Below the pieces are notes generated by a model, which was not told the DNA's origin, made no database searches, and worked only from the letters and a program-made list of their open reading frames with translations. This document shows, one piece after another, positions 44,726-52,954 of a DNA stretch of 64,000 nucleotides (positions are counted from its first letter, which is position 1; each line of letters begins with the position of its first letter). Source of the DNA: Maribacter sp. PR1 (GTDB taxonomy: Bacteria > Bacteroidota > Bacteroidia > Flavobacteriales > Flavobacteriaceae). Location of the stretch: assembly GCF_028464145.1 (NCBI RefSeq), contig NZ_JAQPCG010000009.1, positions 148,627-212,626 of the forward strand. The letters are read 5' to 3'. The position numbers and the translations under genes were made by a program.

Positions 44726-46327
44726 TTAGGAAACAGGTTTGAATCCTGTCGAGGTCACTAAACGGGATTTTTCACAAATCGAGTGGAAATTCCCGTTTTT
44801 TATTTCCCTCAAATTACCTGAAAACGAGCGGATTGTAGCAAAAATTTCATTGACCCGAAAAGTTTGAACTAGCTTGTTTTTGAAGTCATACCGAATCCCG
44901 TCGGGGAACACCATATATTGGATGGCCCGTTTGGTTTCCAAATCTCCTAACTTCCACAATGACGGTAAGTTACAGGCATAATCAAGTGCCATTTTAACCG
45001 ACTTCTTAAGGTTTGAACTATTTATTCCCTCATCGCCCAATCTTGTTTCCAATTCCCTTTGTTTGGTCTTAAGTTCAGGCATGAAAAGGTCGTACTGTGA
45101 CCTTGTAATTTCGTTCAGAACGACATACCTTCTTTCCAAGGTATCTATCTGTTCATTGAGCTTATTGAGTTCGTTGGTCAACCGTTTTTGGTCCTGAAGT
45201 GCTTCTTGGTTCTTATCAATTAAGGTATCATGGATTATCTCGGTCAGGGGTTCGATAAACTTTTTGTCAGCTATGGTATAGTTCCCCAACAAGTCCAAAA
45301 ACTCTTCATGGAGCTTTTTGGCACTCCTGTTTTCCTTACTACCCTTTCGTCTGTTCTTATAATAATACAGCCCCTTTTTCCTCACGATGAATCCAGTATA
45401 TGGTGTACCGCATACCGAAGACTTTACGAACATCTTCAATGGCAGGTTTTCATCATCGAACGAATACTTCCGGGGCGATTCACCCACATGAAGTAAATTA
45501 TGGATTTTAAGAAAGACCTCTTTTGAAATTAGGGCTTCATGCTTCCCTTGGATTACCTCTCCGGGAATAAGACTGTTGACGATCAGTCCACAATAGAAAG
45601 GGTTTCTAAATAGGTCGGTCAGTTTTTTTGCCCTGATATCCAAGCCCTTTTCTTTCAGCCTTTCCGCAATCTCGACATGGGACATATTGGCGTTCGCTTT
45701 CCATAAAAAAGCCTTTTTCAATAATCTGCCCTCTTTGGTAATCACGAAATTTGGAGTCTTTCCCTTACCGGGATTGGTGTTGGTATATCCGAATGGATAA
45801 GCGCCCGTCCAATATCCCCTTCGCAGCTTTTCCTGCATTCCAGTTATGGATTTGTCCCTGCGGACTTGGTTGTCAAAGTGGGAGAACATATGATACAGGT
45901 TTTCCTGGAACGTACCCGCACTTGTCGTCACATCGATTTCTTGTGTGGCCGAAATGACGGCCACCCCCTGCTTTTTTAACTGCTCACTAATATAGGCACC
46001 ATTCGCGCCGGTTCTCGAAAACCTGTCGTAGGAATAGACAATGATATAGCCGATGTTCTTTCTCCTCTTTACATAGTTCAGCATTCGTTGGAATTCCCTA
46101 CGCTCATCGCTCTTTGCCGATTCATAGGTTCCCCCAAAATATTCAATTACATCCAATTCTTTACGAAGCGCATACTCTTGACAATATTTGAGTTGTGTGG
46201 TCAAACTGGCATTATTATCAAATTGCTCTTTACTGGACACACGGGTGTAAATAACGGCCGTTTGGTTCTTTCCTATGATCCTTCCCTTTTCCTTTTTGGC
46301 AAATTGACTGAATACCTCTAAGTTCAT
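44726..46327 (-). CDS. large serine recombinase / site-specific integrase
   Basis: A 533-residue large serine recombinase. The catalytic domain (about residues 22-160) starts AVIYTRVSSKEQFDNNASLT with the nucleophile Ser, followed by YSYDRFSRTGANGAYISEQL. The recombinase domain (GYWTGAYPFGYTNTNPGKGK to NPFYCGLIVNS) and a coiled coil near 380-440 (TNELNKLNEQIDTLERRYVV) follow. It excises and integrates the surrounding element. The last residues, LVTSTGFKPVS, are coded by a tRNA-3'-end-like sequence, so the att site lies inside the gene's 3' end. It is translationally coupled to a small ORF upstream (ATGA at 46324-46327). Confidence 0.92.
   Translation of the reverse strand: MNLEVFSQFAKKEKGRIIGKNQTAVIYTRVSSKEQFDNNASLTTQLKYCQEYALRKELDVIEYFGGTYESAKSDERREFQRMLNYVKRRKNIGYIIVYSYDRFSRTGANGAYISEQLKKQGVAVISATQEIDVTTSAGTFQENLYHMFSHFDNQVRRDKSITGMQEKLRRGYWTGAYPFGYTNTNPGKGKTPNFVITKEGRLLKKAFLWKANANMSHVEIAERLKEKGLDIRAKKLTDLFRNPFYCGLIVNSLIPGEVIQGKHEALISKEVFLKIHNLLHVGESPRKYSFDDENLPLKMFVKSSVCGTPYTGFIVRKKGLYYYKNRRKGSKENRSAKKLHEEFLDLLGNYTIADKKFIEPLTEIIHDTLIDKNQEALQDQKRLTNELNKLNEQIDTLERRYVVLNEITRSQYDLFMPELKTKQRELETRLGDEGINSSNLKKSVKMALDYACNLPSLWKLGDLETKRAIQYMVFPDGIRYDFKNKLVQTFRVNEIFATIRSFSGNLREIKNGNFHSICEKSRLVTSTGFKPVS
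44733..44758. other. attL-like site: tRNA T-arm and acceptor strand copy
   Basis: ACAGG-TTTGAAT-CCTGT (44733-44749) folds as a T arm and is followed by CGAGGTCAC like an acceptor strand, but no matching 5' half of a tRNA lies upstream. The 17-bp core AATCCTGTCGAGGTCAC (44742-44758) recurs exactly at 60856-60872. I read it as the left attachment site of the 16-kb island. Confidence 0.65.
44760..44800 (+). terminator. terminator-like hairpin beyond the tRNA-like end
   Basis: Stem AAACGGGA (44760-44767) / TCCCGTTT (44791-44798) with a T run, directly after the tRNA-like sequence. It lies within the 3' end of the recombinase gene. Confidence 0.5.
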
Positions 46328-46497
46328 GTGCTTCCTTTTTGGACATGGTCACAGACTATGTTGGCCAGTTGTTGAAGTTGCTCTACGATTTTCTCTGCGT
46401 CTTCTTTCGTGTAATCTTCAAAACCTTCGTAAGTCTTGAGCCATGTACTGTTGAATGTTCTTTTTTTCTGCTTTAGCTCAATTGTTGGGTTTGACAT
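46324..46497 (-). CDS. small 57-residue protein coupled to the recombinase
   Basis: ATG 46497 to TGA 46324-46326 gives MSNPTIELKQKKRTFNSTWL, KTYEGFEDYTKEDAEKIVEQ, LQQLANIVCDHVQKGST. Its stop overlaps the recombinase start as ATGA, and the preceding 42-codon frame overlaps its start. Strong coupling suggests a real accessory protein, perhaps a recombination directionality or copy-control factor. The family is not recognized. Confidence 0.62.
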   Translation of the reverse strand: MSNPTIELKQKKRTFNSTWLKTYEGFEDYTKEDAEKIVEQLQQLANIVCDHVQKGST

Positions 46498-46606
46498 TTC
46501 CCGTAAATGTCAGCAGCTCCTGGATCTTGTAGGTCACTACCGTATTTGTAAAAGCAGGCTTTAATTTACCTTTTTTATTCGATTTAATCCCTTGTGGGAT
46601 TACCAT
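46478..46606 (-). CDS. small 42-residue protein (putative)
   Basis: ATG 46606 gives MVIPQGIKSNKKGKLKPAFT, NTVVTYKIQELLTFTGNVKP, NN and stop at 46478-46480. It overlaps the start of the 57-residue gene by 20 bp. It is basic and short. It is kept because of the overlap chain leading to the recombinase; otherwise the evidence is weak. Confidence 0.4.
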   Translation of the reverse strand: MVIPQGIKSNKKGKLKPAFTNTVVTYKIQELLTFTGNVKPNN

Positions 46607-46650
46607 TTTATCCCATACTTATGAGCTGTTGGTTAACAACCTTTAGTTTT

Positions 46651-46938
46651 TTATGAATGATTGACTTTTTTCCTGAATGTCCGGTTCACACAGACAATTT
46701 TCCCATGGCTTTGCTTGATTTCCAGATTTTGAAAATCATGTTGTTTCAGGATATCTATGATACGCTCTCCCGTATCCAATCGTTCCAGACCCTCGATGAT
46801 ATCTACCTCCCCATTCTTGATGGTCAGTTTTATGGACAGAAACCTCTTATTCCGTATCATCTCCAATACCTGAATTTCAGAGTGAGACAATCCTGAAGGA
46901 TATAACTTATCGGTCTTTTCCATACGTTCCGTTTTCAT
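46651..46938 (-). CDS. hypothetical protein of the mobilization module
   Basis: A 95-residue soluble protein (MKTERMEKTDKLYPSGLSHS, EIQVLEMIRNKRFLSIKLTI, GERIIDILKQHDFQNLEIKQ, and a basic tail). It lies 8 bp after the relaxase gene and before the small ORFs, in the same direction. The compact alpha/beta pattern might be a DNA-binding accessory protein, but I do not recognize the family. Confidence 0.65.
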   Translation of the reverse strand: MKTERMEKTDKLYPSGLSHSEIQVLEMIRNKRFLSIKLTIKNGEVDIIEGLERLDTGERIIDILKQHDFQNLEIKQSHGKIVCVNRTFRKKVNHS

Positions 46939-46946
46939 AACAGCCC

Positions 46947-47999
46947 CTAAAGATTGAATCCTTTTCCTTTCTTTTTTCTTCGCTTTTTGCGCTTTAAATT
47001 ATCCCAATCCACCACTTCCAACTTAAAAGGGTTCCACGGATTGTCCTCGACCAATGGGGCTACCCATCCAATTCCTTGATTTTTTGCCACATGGTGTTCT
47101 GGTTCTTCAAGAGCATTTTGAGCCCGTTCAGCATTTCCTGCTGGCACCTCGATAACTCTTTGTGTTCCATTTGCGATCGCTCCAGCAGAATTTGCAGTTG
47201 CTCCAATTGCATTGTTATTTTCGAGAACAATTGCACGGTCTCTTGTTTGCTCATAATCGATATGTTTTACGATACTGTTCCATGAAAACCTTTTGCCCAA
47301 GGAGCTTCCATTATAGATGATGCCCTCATATTTGAACGATACTCCGGACACTCGGCCCGTGGTCTGGCTGACATTGAATTTGGGGGAGATATTTTGCGTT
47401 TTGAGCAGCTTGATAAATTCTGCCGTGTCCGTTGCCTTTGAAATGGTGGCCCCGATTTTATCCTGAAGGATAAGCTTGGTCGGGGCAGTAACTGTTCTCA
47501 ACGTTTTTTCAATTTCCTTTTGGGTGAGCGATTTTTTGGTGTTGGCCTTTCCCAAGACTTGGGTCAGTCCATATTTCTTTTCCAGATCATTGAGTACTTC
47601 CCTGCTTCTTCTCTTGATGTTGCTGTCGCTTGAGACCCTGCCCGAATACCTGACCCTGTTCGCAATGATATGGATATGCTCATGCTCGGTATCGGTATGG
47701 CGGTACATGATGAACTGGTTGTTGTCAAACCCCATTTTCATGAGATAATCGCATCCAAACGAAGCAAAGTCTTTATCATTCAAACTGTCCGAATAGGGAA
47801 GGTTCAAGGAAACATGAAAAACGGCCTTGCCCAATCCAGGACGCAACTGCCTTATCAGATTGAACTCATTGGTCATGTTGACCGAGGTAGAAGGTTCGAT
47901 ATTGGAATCGATTACATACCCGACCCCTTCTTCCACCTTTTTTTCATTATAGGCCAGAACCCCATAAAAATCTTTACCGATTACAATCTTACCTATCAT
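46947..47999 (-). CDS. relaxase / mobilization nuclease
   Basis: A 350-residue relaxase of the MOBP/BmgA-like type. MIGKIVIGKDFYGVLAYNEK contains the active-site Tyr region of Bacteroidota relaxases, and RHTDTEHEHIHIIANRVRYS carries the metal-binding His triad (HxHxH). SREVLNDLEKKYGLTQVL follows. The very basic C-terminus (LKRKKRRKKKGKGFNL) would bind DNA. It nicks oriT for conjugal transfer using a helper element's secretion system. It overlaps the mobC-like gene by 11 bp. Confidence 0.9.
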   Translation of the reverse strand: MIGKIVIGKDFYGVLAYNEKKVEEGVGYVIDSNIEPSTSVNMTNEFNLIRQLRPGLGKAVFHVSLNLPYSDSLNDKDFASFGCDYLMKMGFDNNQFIMYRHTDTEHEHIHIIANRVRYSGRVSSDSNIKRRSREVLNDLEKKYGLTQVLGKANTKKSLTQKEIEKTLRTVTAPTKLILQDKIGATISKATDTAEFIKLLKTQNISPKFNVSQTTGRVSGVSFKYEGIIYNGSSLGKRFSWNSIVKHIDYEQTRDRAIVLENNNAIGATANSAGAIANGTQRVIEVPAGNAERAQNALEEPEHHVAKNQGIGWVAPLVEDNPWNPFKLEVVDWDNLKRKKRRKKKGKGFNL

Positions 48000-48342
48000 C
48001 GTTTGCGATATTTGATTTGAGGTATTGCAATAGAATTTTTACCTCCTCTAATTGTTTAGAAATACTAAATGGGTCCCAAATACCTGAGTTTACAACCCTA
48101 GTGAGTTGGTTCAGATTATTTCCTATTCTACTCAATTCAACAAAAAGTTTTCTGTCCAATGGGCTGACCATCTTTTTTGGCAAAGACTTGCCAGTGACTT
48201 TTCGTCGGATATATTCTGCTATGGACAATCCCATGACTTCAGCATTCGTGCATGCCATACAGTATTCATCAGCGGTCATCCTGACATTGACCTGTATTGT
48301 TTTCAGATTACTCAATTCTTTTTTTGGCCTACCCATTTTCAA
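47989..48342 (-). CDS. MobC-like mobilization protein
   Basis: A 117-residue protein. An N-terminal ribbon-helix-helix region (KTIQVNVRMTADEYCMACTN, AEVMGLSIAEYIRRKVTG) and a C-terminal MobC segment (LFVELSRIGNNLNQLTRVVN) match accessory proteins that bind oriT and load the relaxase. It is translated just ahead of the relaxase with an 11-bp overlap. Confidence 0.88.
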   Translation of the reverse strand: MKMGRPKKELSNLKTIQVNVRMTADEYCMACTNAEVMGLSIAEYIRRKVTGKSLPKKMVSPLDRKLFVELSRIGNNLNQLTRVVNSGIWDPFSISKQLEEVKILLQYLKSNIANDDR

Positions 48343-48474
48343 CGGATTTTGTGAGGATCACAAGGCTGCTACAAACGAAGTGCGTAGGGTTTTTGTTAGC
48401 AAAAACACAACTTGCTTCATATTCTCCGATATAAAGTACTTTTTCAATTATGTTTTTGGATTATCCATTTGTTT
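48343..48474. other. candidate oriT with hairpin at 48389-48406
   Basis: The 132-bp gap directly upstream of mobC holds the perfect hairpin GTTTTTG-TTAG-CAAAAAC (48389-48406). A hairpin upstream of mobC-relaxase is the usual position of oriT in Bacteroidota mobilizable elements. The nick site cannot be assigned by eye. Confidence 0.5.
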
Positions 48475-48765
48475 CTAAGAAGAAATACCCCTTAACCGAT
48501 CGATAAGTTCATTGATGTCATTGGGATGGAACAGGACACGTCCGCCAATAGGTATCTTTTTGAGCAACCCTTTCTCCATCCAGGAATAGATGGTCGGTCT
48601 GGTCACTTTGAATTTTTTGACCAAATCAGCAATCGTCAACATTTCATTTTCAGTTTGATTTTCATTATCCTTATCCTCCAGTTTTGGAGCTAGATTGTTT
48701 TTGAGAGATTCTACAGGAACGTATTCCTTTAATCCATCGTCGTCCATGATGAATATGCGCTTCAT
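48475..48765 (-). CDS. excisionase-like helix-turn-helix protein
   Basis: A 96-residue protein with an N-terminal acidic extension and a MerR/excisionase-type (HTH_17) domain: MLTIADLVKKFKVTRPTIYS, WMEKGLLKKIPIGGRVLFHP, NDINELIDRL. It is typical of the Xis-like proteins that control excision of Bacteroidota elements. A 12-bp inverted repeat at 48831-48860 lies upstream. Confidence 0.85.
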   Translation of the reverse strand: MKRIFIMDDDGLKEYVPVESLKNNLAPKLEDKDNENQTENEMLTIADLVKKFKVTRPTIYSWMEKGLLKKIPIGGRVLFHPNDINELIDRLRGISS

Positions 48766-48830
48766 ATTACTGGTATTTGTTGATTTATTTTATTGAACAA
48801 ACCTAGCAATATTGAACAGCATTTAACCCG

Positions 48831-48860
48831 TTTGCCATACATCAGTTTATGTATGGCAAA
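48831..48860. repeat. perfect 12-bp inverted repeat upstream of the excisionase-like gene
   Basis: TTTGCCATACAT (48831-48842) / ATGTATGGCAAA (48849-48860) with a 6-nt CAGTTT loop, about 66 bp upstream of the gene's start. It may be an operator, a Xis binding site or a second oriT-like element. Confidence 0.5.
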
Positions 48861-50222
48861 TCAAGAAACATTCAAAATAAATTTGTATAGGGAATTGAGG
48901 TTAAATCTAAAATAGGGATATTAAGCCCCCAAGAGGCTTACCTATTCGATTCCTTCAAGGGTGTTGCCAAAAACATTGTTTTTGGCAACTGCCATAGAAA
49001 TGTGGGTAGGGAGAAAAAGAATTCGGTTTACGCTAAAACTCGGACAATCTCTAGCTGTTGTCTTCTTTCTCCCTTCCCACAAATGTTTTACAAAAATTTC
49101 AAGCTACTTCAAATACATTTATTTATATAAGCATGATTATACAAATGTATATATCTGTCTCGTCCTGAAAAAAGTTGTCACTCAAAGCGGTTGATACTAT
49201 AACAAGTTTACAGCCTGTCATTTGGGACATTTTTGAAAGGTCCATAGGTTTTCAAAATCATCATTAAACTTATTTTTAACCATTCTTGTTTTAAGAATAG
49301 GGAGAATTATACCATTGCGGAATACAAGAAACATCCAACCTTTTCTTCTTTCTCCCTTTCCACAATGAGCACCCAACAGGGATGCCCTCTCAAGCCAAAA
49401 ATGTAGTGGTTCATTAATGGATAGTGGCCAATTTGATGGGATGCAAGGAGTTTTTAAGTCGGTGAAAGATATAATGCAAGAGGTGACTTTTTTCGACCTC
49501 TTTCGTTTATGCACGGCACCTAGGATGTTGAAAATCTGGACTGAAAAGGAAGTCCTTTCAACTTCGGCATGGACAAAAAAATATTGGAAAACCGTAAATT
49601 GGTTAAAAAAGCAATACTCAAAAGAAGGAAAGAACACCAAATTCAAAAGTTGAAGCAACTGGAAAATTATATTAGCAACCTGACTTTATTGACTTTAAAA
49701 GCTGTGCTTCGCAAAACAACCATCAGAATAAATTCCAATTTTAATTAAGACAATTATATACCTGAGTGTACCTGCCTCAATTCATAAAAATAAAAGTCAG
49801 TAATATCATTGCCTATGTTTTTTTCCTTTTGCTTTCGTTGAGGGAAATAATGGAATTTTAACTCATGACCGATTCAATAAAAATAAAACCAATTGCTAAA
49901 TAAATCCTCTTCTTTCGGCTACAATTTTTAGATATCGGTATGTACCCACATATTAGAAAAGATATGCTTAGGATAAAGTTCTGATGGAAGGAAAATACTG
50001 GAAATATTGCCACCCTATGGGAATGAAGTTCCGAAGATTGCTACATCATTTACTAGTTATAAATTTCTCTTCTACTTTTTTGTCATTATAAGAGATTTTA
50101 AAAATTTATGAACCAATTAGGGGTAGCCTTGAAAATAACGAAGCCATCTCATGATTTTCGACTAGTTCAGTCTAGTTTATTACAATTATAGTTGAAGATT
50201 TACATTTTGGAGGAAAAATCGA
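48861..50222. other. gene-poor stretch of the island
   Basis: About 1.36 kb with no convincing gene. A plus-strand frame 49569-49748 (MDKKILENRKLVKKAILKRR, KEHQIQKLKQLENYISNLTL) is a possible 59-residue basic coiled-coil protein. The longest minus-strand frame (49218-49658) has no family features. The stretch is AT-rich and likely partly decayed. Confidence 0.4.
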
Positions 50223-50886
50223 ATGCTTTTGAGACACCAATTGAAAATAATTGGCAGTTATATCTATCACTATTTTGGGCATAAAGTACGAATCCTTTGG
50301 TGCCTCCACTCTCCCCACCATGCTGCGGAGACCATGAACCTATTCGTTAACCATGCTCATTTTTTTCTTGAATTTCCTTATGCAGATTTTGTCCGTACCG
50401 CAACGTGTATGCTCTAGGGTGTAATCCAAAATTGTTTTTTTCCACCCTCTTGTTGGATATTACTTATGCTACTTTTATCCATATTGGAGAACTTGTGCTG
50501 AAAAAAGGACAATTTGGTTTTCTTGGCAAACTTATATTGACTCCTTCGCACCATCGTATGCATCATGGTAGAAATCCCCTGTATATGGACACCAATTTCT
50601 GTAACCTTTTAAATATATGGGACAGGATATTTGGAACATATGAACATATCAAGACGAGGATGATGAACTTCCCATCCAATATGACATAACTCGGGAAATG
50701 GACTCAGGAAGCTTTTTTGATGTCTATTTTGGTGAATTTAAGTCGCTTTACAAAGATGTAAAAAATGCTCCGGGCTTAAAAAACAAAGTTCTATACTTGA
50801 TAATGCCCCCGGGGTGGAGCCACACAGGAGGGCATCTAACTGCAAAAATTGATTTCGAACAATTTTTGAATCAAGATTCAAAATAG
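50223..50886 (+). pseudogene. sterol desaturase / fatty acid hydroxylase family, truncated and frameshifted
   Basis: Three frame pieces join in order: LWCLHSPHHAAETMNLFVNH with FLEFPYADFVRTATC; PKLFFSTLLLDITYATFIHI, FLGKLILTPSHHRMHHGRNP and FCNLLNIWDRIFG; then MDSGSFFDVYFGEFKSLYKD to HTGGHLTAKIDF. The His boxes HSPHH and HHRMHH of the di-iron membrane hydroxylase family are visible. Frameshifts lie near 50410 and 50645, and the N-terminal membrane part is lost. It is a decayed lipid-modifying gene between the mobilization module and the cargo. Confidence 0.85.
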
Positions 50887-50936
50887 ACACCAACAAATCT
50901 TACATAATTGTCTTAAGCTCGTATATATCTAATCCG

Positions 50937-51121
50937 TTGAATTGTTGGCTAAGAGGTATAAAATTTTACCAGACCAGTTATACAGTGAAGGTATTTAACC
51001 CCTTTCGGATGATGTGCCCGAAGGTATATTATTAAAAATCAAACCCTCCTAACATGTAATGATTGGTTGATAATAATTTCAATATCGCCTTTCAAAAAGT
51101 TTGAACTTTGTCCTCTTGAGT
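50937..51121. repeat. imperfect direct repeat flanking the cargo, left copy
   Basis: Aligns with 60492-60690 over about 190 bp. Shared blocks include TATAAAATTTTAC, GAAGGTATTTAACCC, the exact 20-mer TTGATAATAATTTCAATATC (51067-51086) and the palindrome TTCAAA-AAG-TTTGAA. Directly after it lies a degenerate tRNA-end-like sequence (TGTCCTCTTGAGTT). It probably is the former right end of the mobilization element. Confidence 0.7.
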
Positions 51122-51368
51122 TTGTGGACCACCTCCAGACCCGAATAACTCACCAGTCTCCTAATGCTCCCAAGGGATTGGAACCCATCTGTTTCTGCCA
51201 ATACTCGTACAATAGTAAGTCTACGGATTCCCTTTATCCGTGCAATTTTGTCCACCCTATTTTGAAGTTCCCTTTCCTTCTATACCCGTCAAGGTAAAAA
51301 TTCCCGATTCGTATCAAAATATTTCTTTTTCGAACCCCTAATACAATTCAGTTTATAAAAATTGTAAC

Positions 51369-52916
51369 ATGCTTAATCTATCAACATTTTTGGAAGACAG
51401 TGCCCTTCGACATGGGAAAAGACCCGCGTATACTTGCCATGGTAAGACCTATACCTTCTTCAGTATAAATGAAGAGGCCAATAAATTGGCCAATGCCTTA
51501 ATCACAATAGGCATCCGTCCCGGGGACAAGATTGCCATAAGTTGTCCCAATCTTGTGCAGTTTCCCATCGTTTATTATGGAGTTCTAAAGGCGGGGGGAG
51601 TAGTCGTTCCTTTAAGTATCCTTCTTAAGAAAAATGAGATTGCCTATCAATTGAAAGACAGTGACAGTAAGGTATATTTTTGCTTTCAAGGAAATGAAGA
51701 GTTTCCAATGGGGAAGTACGGGTGGGAAGCATTCAGGGAAGTTAACGACTGTGAGCATTTTTTTATGATCATGCCCGAACCTCAAAATACTTTACCGATT
51801 GATGATATCCAAACATTATCATGGCTGGTCCATAATCAATCTCCATCCTATGAATCCATACCGACCAAGGCGGAGGATATTGCAGTGATTATCTACACTT
51901 CAGGTACCACTGGAAGTCCAAAGGGAGCTGAACTCACCCATGCAAATCTTTTTTTAAATGCCCTGTTATCCGCCAATAGCATCCTTGGGTTACATACCAA
52001 TGATGTACAATTGATAACCCTCCCTTTATTCCACATTCTTGCGATGACCGTACAGATGAACACCTGTATTTTTAAAGGTGTTCATTGTATTCTTGTCCCC
52101 CGTTTTGACCCTGAAAAAGTACTCGAACTAATCGGTGAGTATGGGGTGAGTATTTTTGTGGGCGTTCCGACCATGTACTGGGCATTGCTCGATTACTTGC
52201 GCAACAGACCTGAAAAACAACCGGGCGAACATAAGTTACGCCTCTGTATCTCTGGCGGGGCCTCATTACCCGTAAAAGTGCTGCAAGATTTTGAAGAGCT
52301 TTTCAATGTGCTGATTTTAGAAGGGTACGGTATGAGCGAAGGATCACCCGTTGTCACTTTCAACCATCGCCAAATTGGCAGAAAACCCGGGTCGGTGGGC
52401 ACTCCCATATGGGGTGTTGAAGTCAAGGTGGTCGATCAAGAAGGCAACGAAGTGCCAACTGGCGAGAAGGGAGAATTATGGTACCGTGGGCACAATGTAA
52501 TGAAAGGCTATTATGGACTGAAGGAGGAAACGGAAAGAATACTTACCAATGGGTGGCTGCATTCGGGTGACATTGCCATAAAGGACGATGACGGGTTTTT
52601 CTATATCGTTGACCGTATCAAAGATATGATCATACGCGGTGGAAAGAACGTGTACCCCCGAGAAATAGAAGAGACCATGATAAGGCACGAGGCCATTTCT
52701 CAGGTATCTGTAGTTGGTGTGCCATGCGAAAGATTGGGTCAAGAGATAAAGGCGTTCGTCGTCTTGAAAAATGGTAAGACCGTGACTGGGGAAGCGATCA
52801 TTAAATGGACTAAGGAAAAAATCGCTGCATACAAGTATCCCCGTGAAATCGAATTCGTAAAGACCCTTCCCCTTAACGCATCGGGAAAGATCTTAAAAAA
52901 AGAACTGCGTAGGTAA
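51369..52916 (+). CDS. acyl-CoA ligase (AMP-forming fatty acid--CoA synthetase)
   Basis: A 515-residue ANL-superfamily enzyme. VIIYTSGTTGSPKGAELTHA is the AMP/phosphate loop, LEGYGMSEGSPVVTFNHRQI holds the Tyr-Gly-Met-Ser-Glu motif, GWLHSGDIAIKDDDGFFYIV the Asp that binds ribose, and the C-terminal NASGKILKKELR carries the catalytic Lys. It activates a carboxylic acid with CoA in the cytoplasm. It heads the cargo cluster of esterases and a TonB-dependent receptor, so the acid is likely released by those esterases. Confidence 0.92.
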   Translation: MLNLSTFLEDSALRHGKRPAYTCHGKTYTFFSINEEANKLANALITIGIRPGDKIAISCPNLVQFPIVYYGVLKAGGVVVPLSILLKKNEIAYQLKDSDSKVYFCFQGNEEFPMGKYGWEAFREVNDCEHFFMIMPEPQNTLPIDDIQTLSWLVHNQSPSYESIPTKAEDIAVIIYTSGTTGSPKGAELTHANLFLNALLSANSILGLHTNDVQLITLPLFHILAMTVQMNTCIFKGVHCILVPRFDPEKVLELIGEYGVSIFVGVPTMYWALLDYLRNRPEKQPGEHKLRLCISGGASLPVKVLQDFEELFNVLILEGYGMSEGSPVVTFNHRQIGRKPGSVGTPIWGVEVKVVDQEGNEVPTGEKGELWYRGHNVMKGYYGLKEETERILTNGWLHSGDIAIKDDDGFFYIVDRIKDMIIRGGKNVYPREIEETMIRHEAISQVSVVGVPCERLGQEIKAFVVLKNGKTVTGEAIIKWTKEKIAAYKYPREIEFVKTLPLNASGKILKKELRR

Positions 52917-52954
52917 AACGCTGCGAACTGAATTTTATAAAAACAGATTAGAAC

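Noticed and set aside
44680..44758. Complete tRNA gene at the recombinase end
   Set aside because: Only the T arm and an acceptor-like strand are present. No matching 5' acceptor (GACCTCG), D arm or anticodon arm lies upstream, so I call it an attachment-site copy.
48961..49194. 77-codon plus-strand frame
   Set aside because: No recognizable features, AT-rich, and no promoter or neighbour support.
49218..49658. 146-codon minus-strand frame
   Set aside because: Composition (many Phe, Cys and Trp, no domain pattern) looks non-coding, and a plus-strand frame competes with it.
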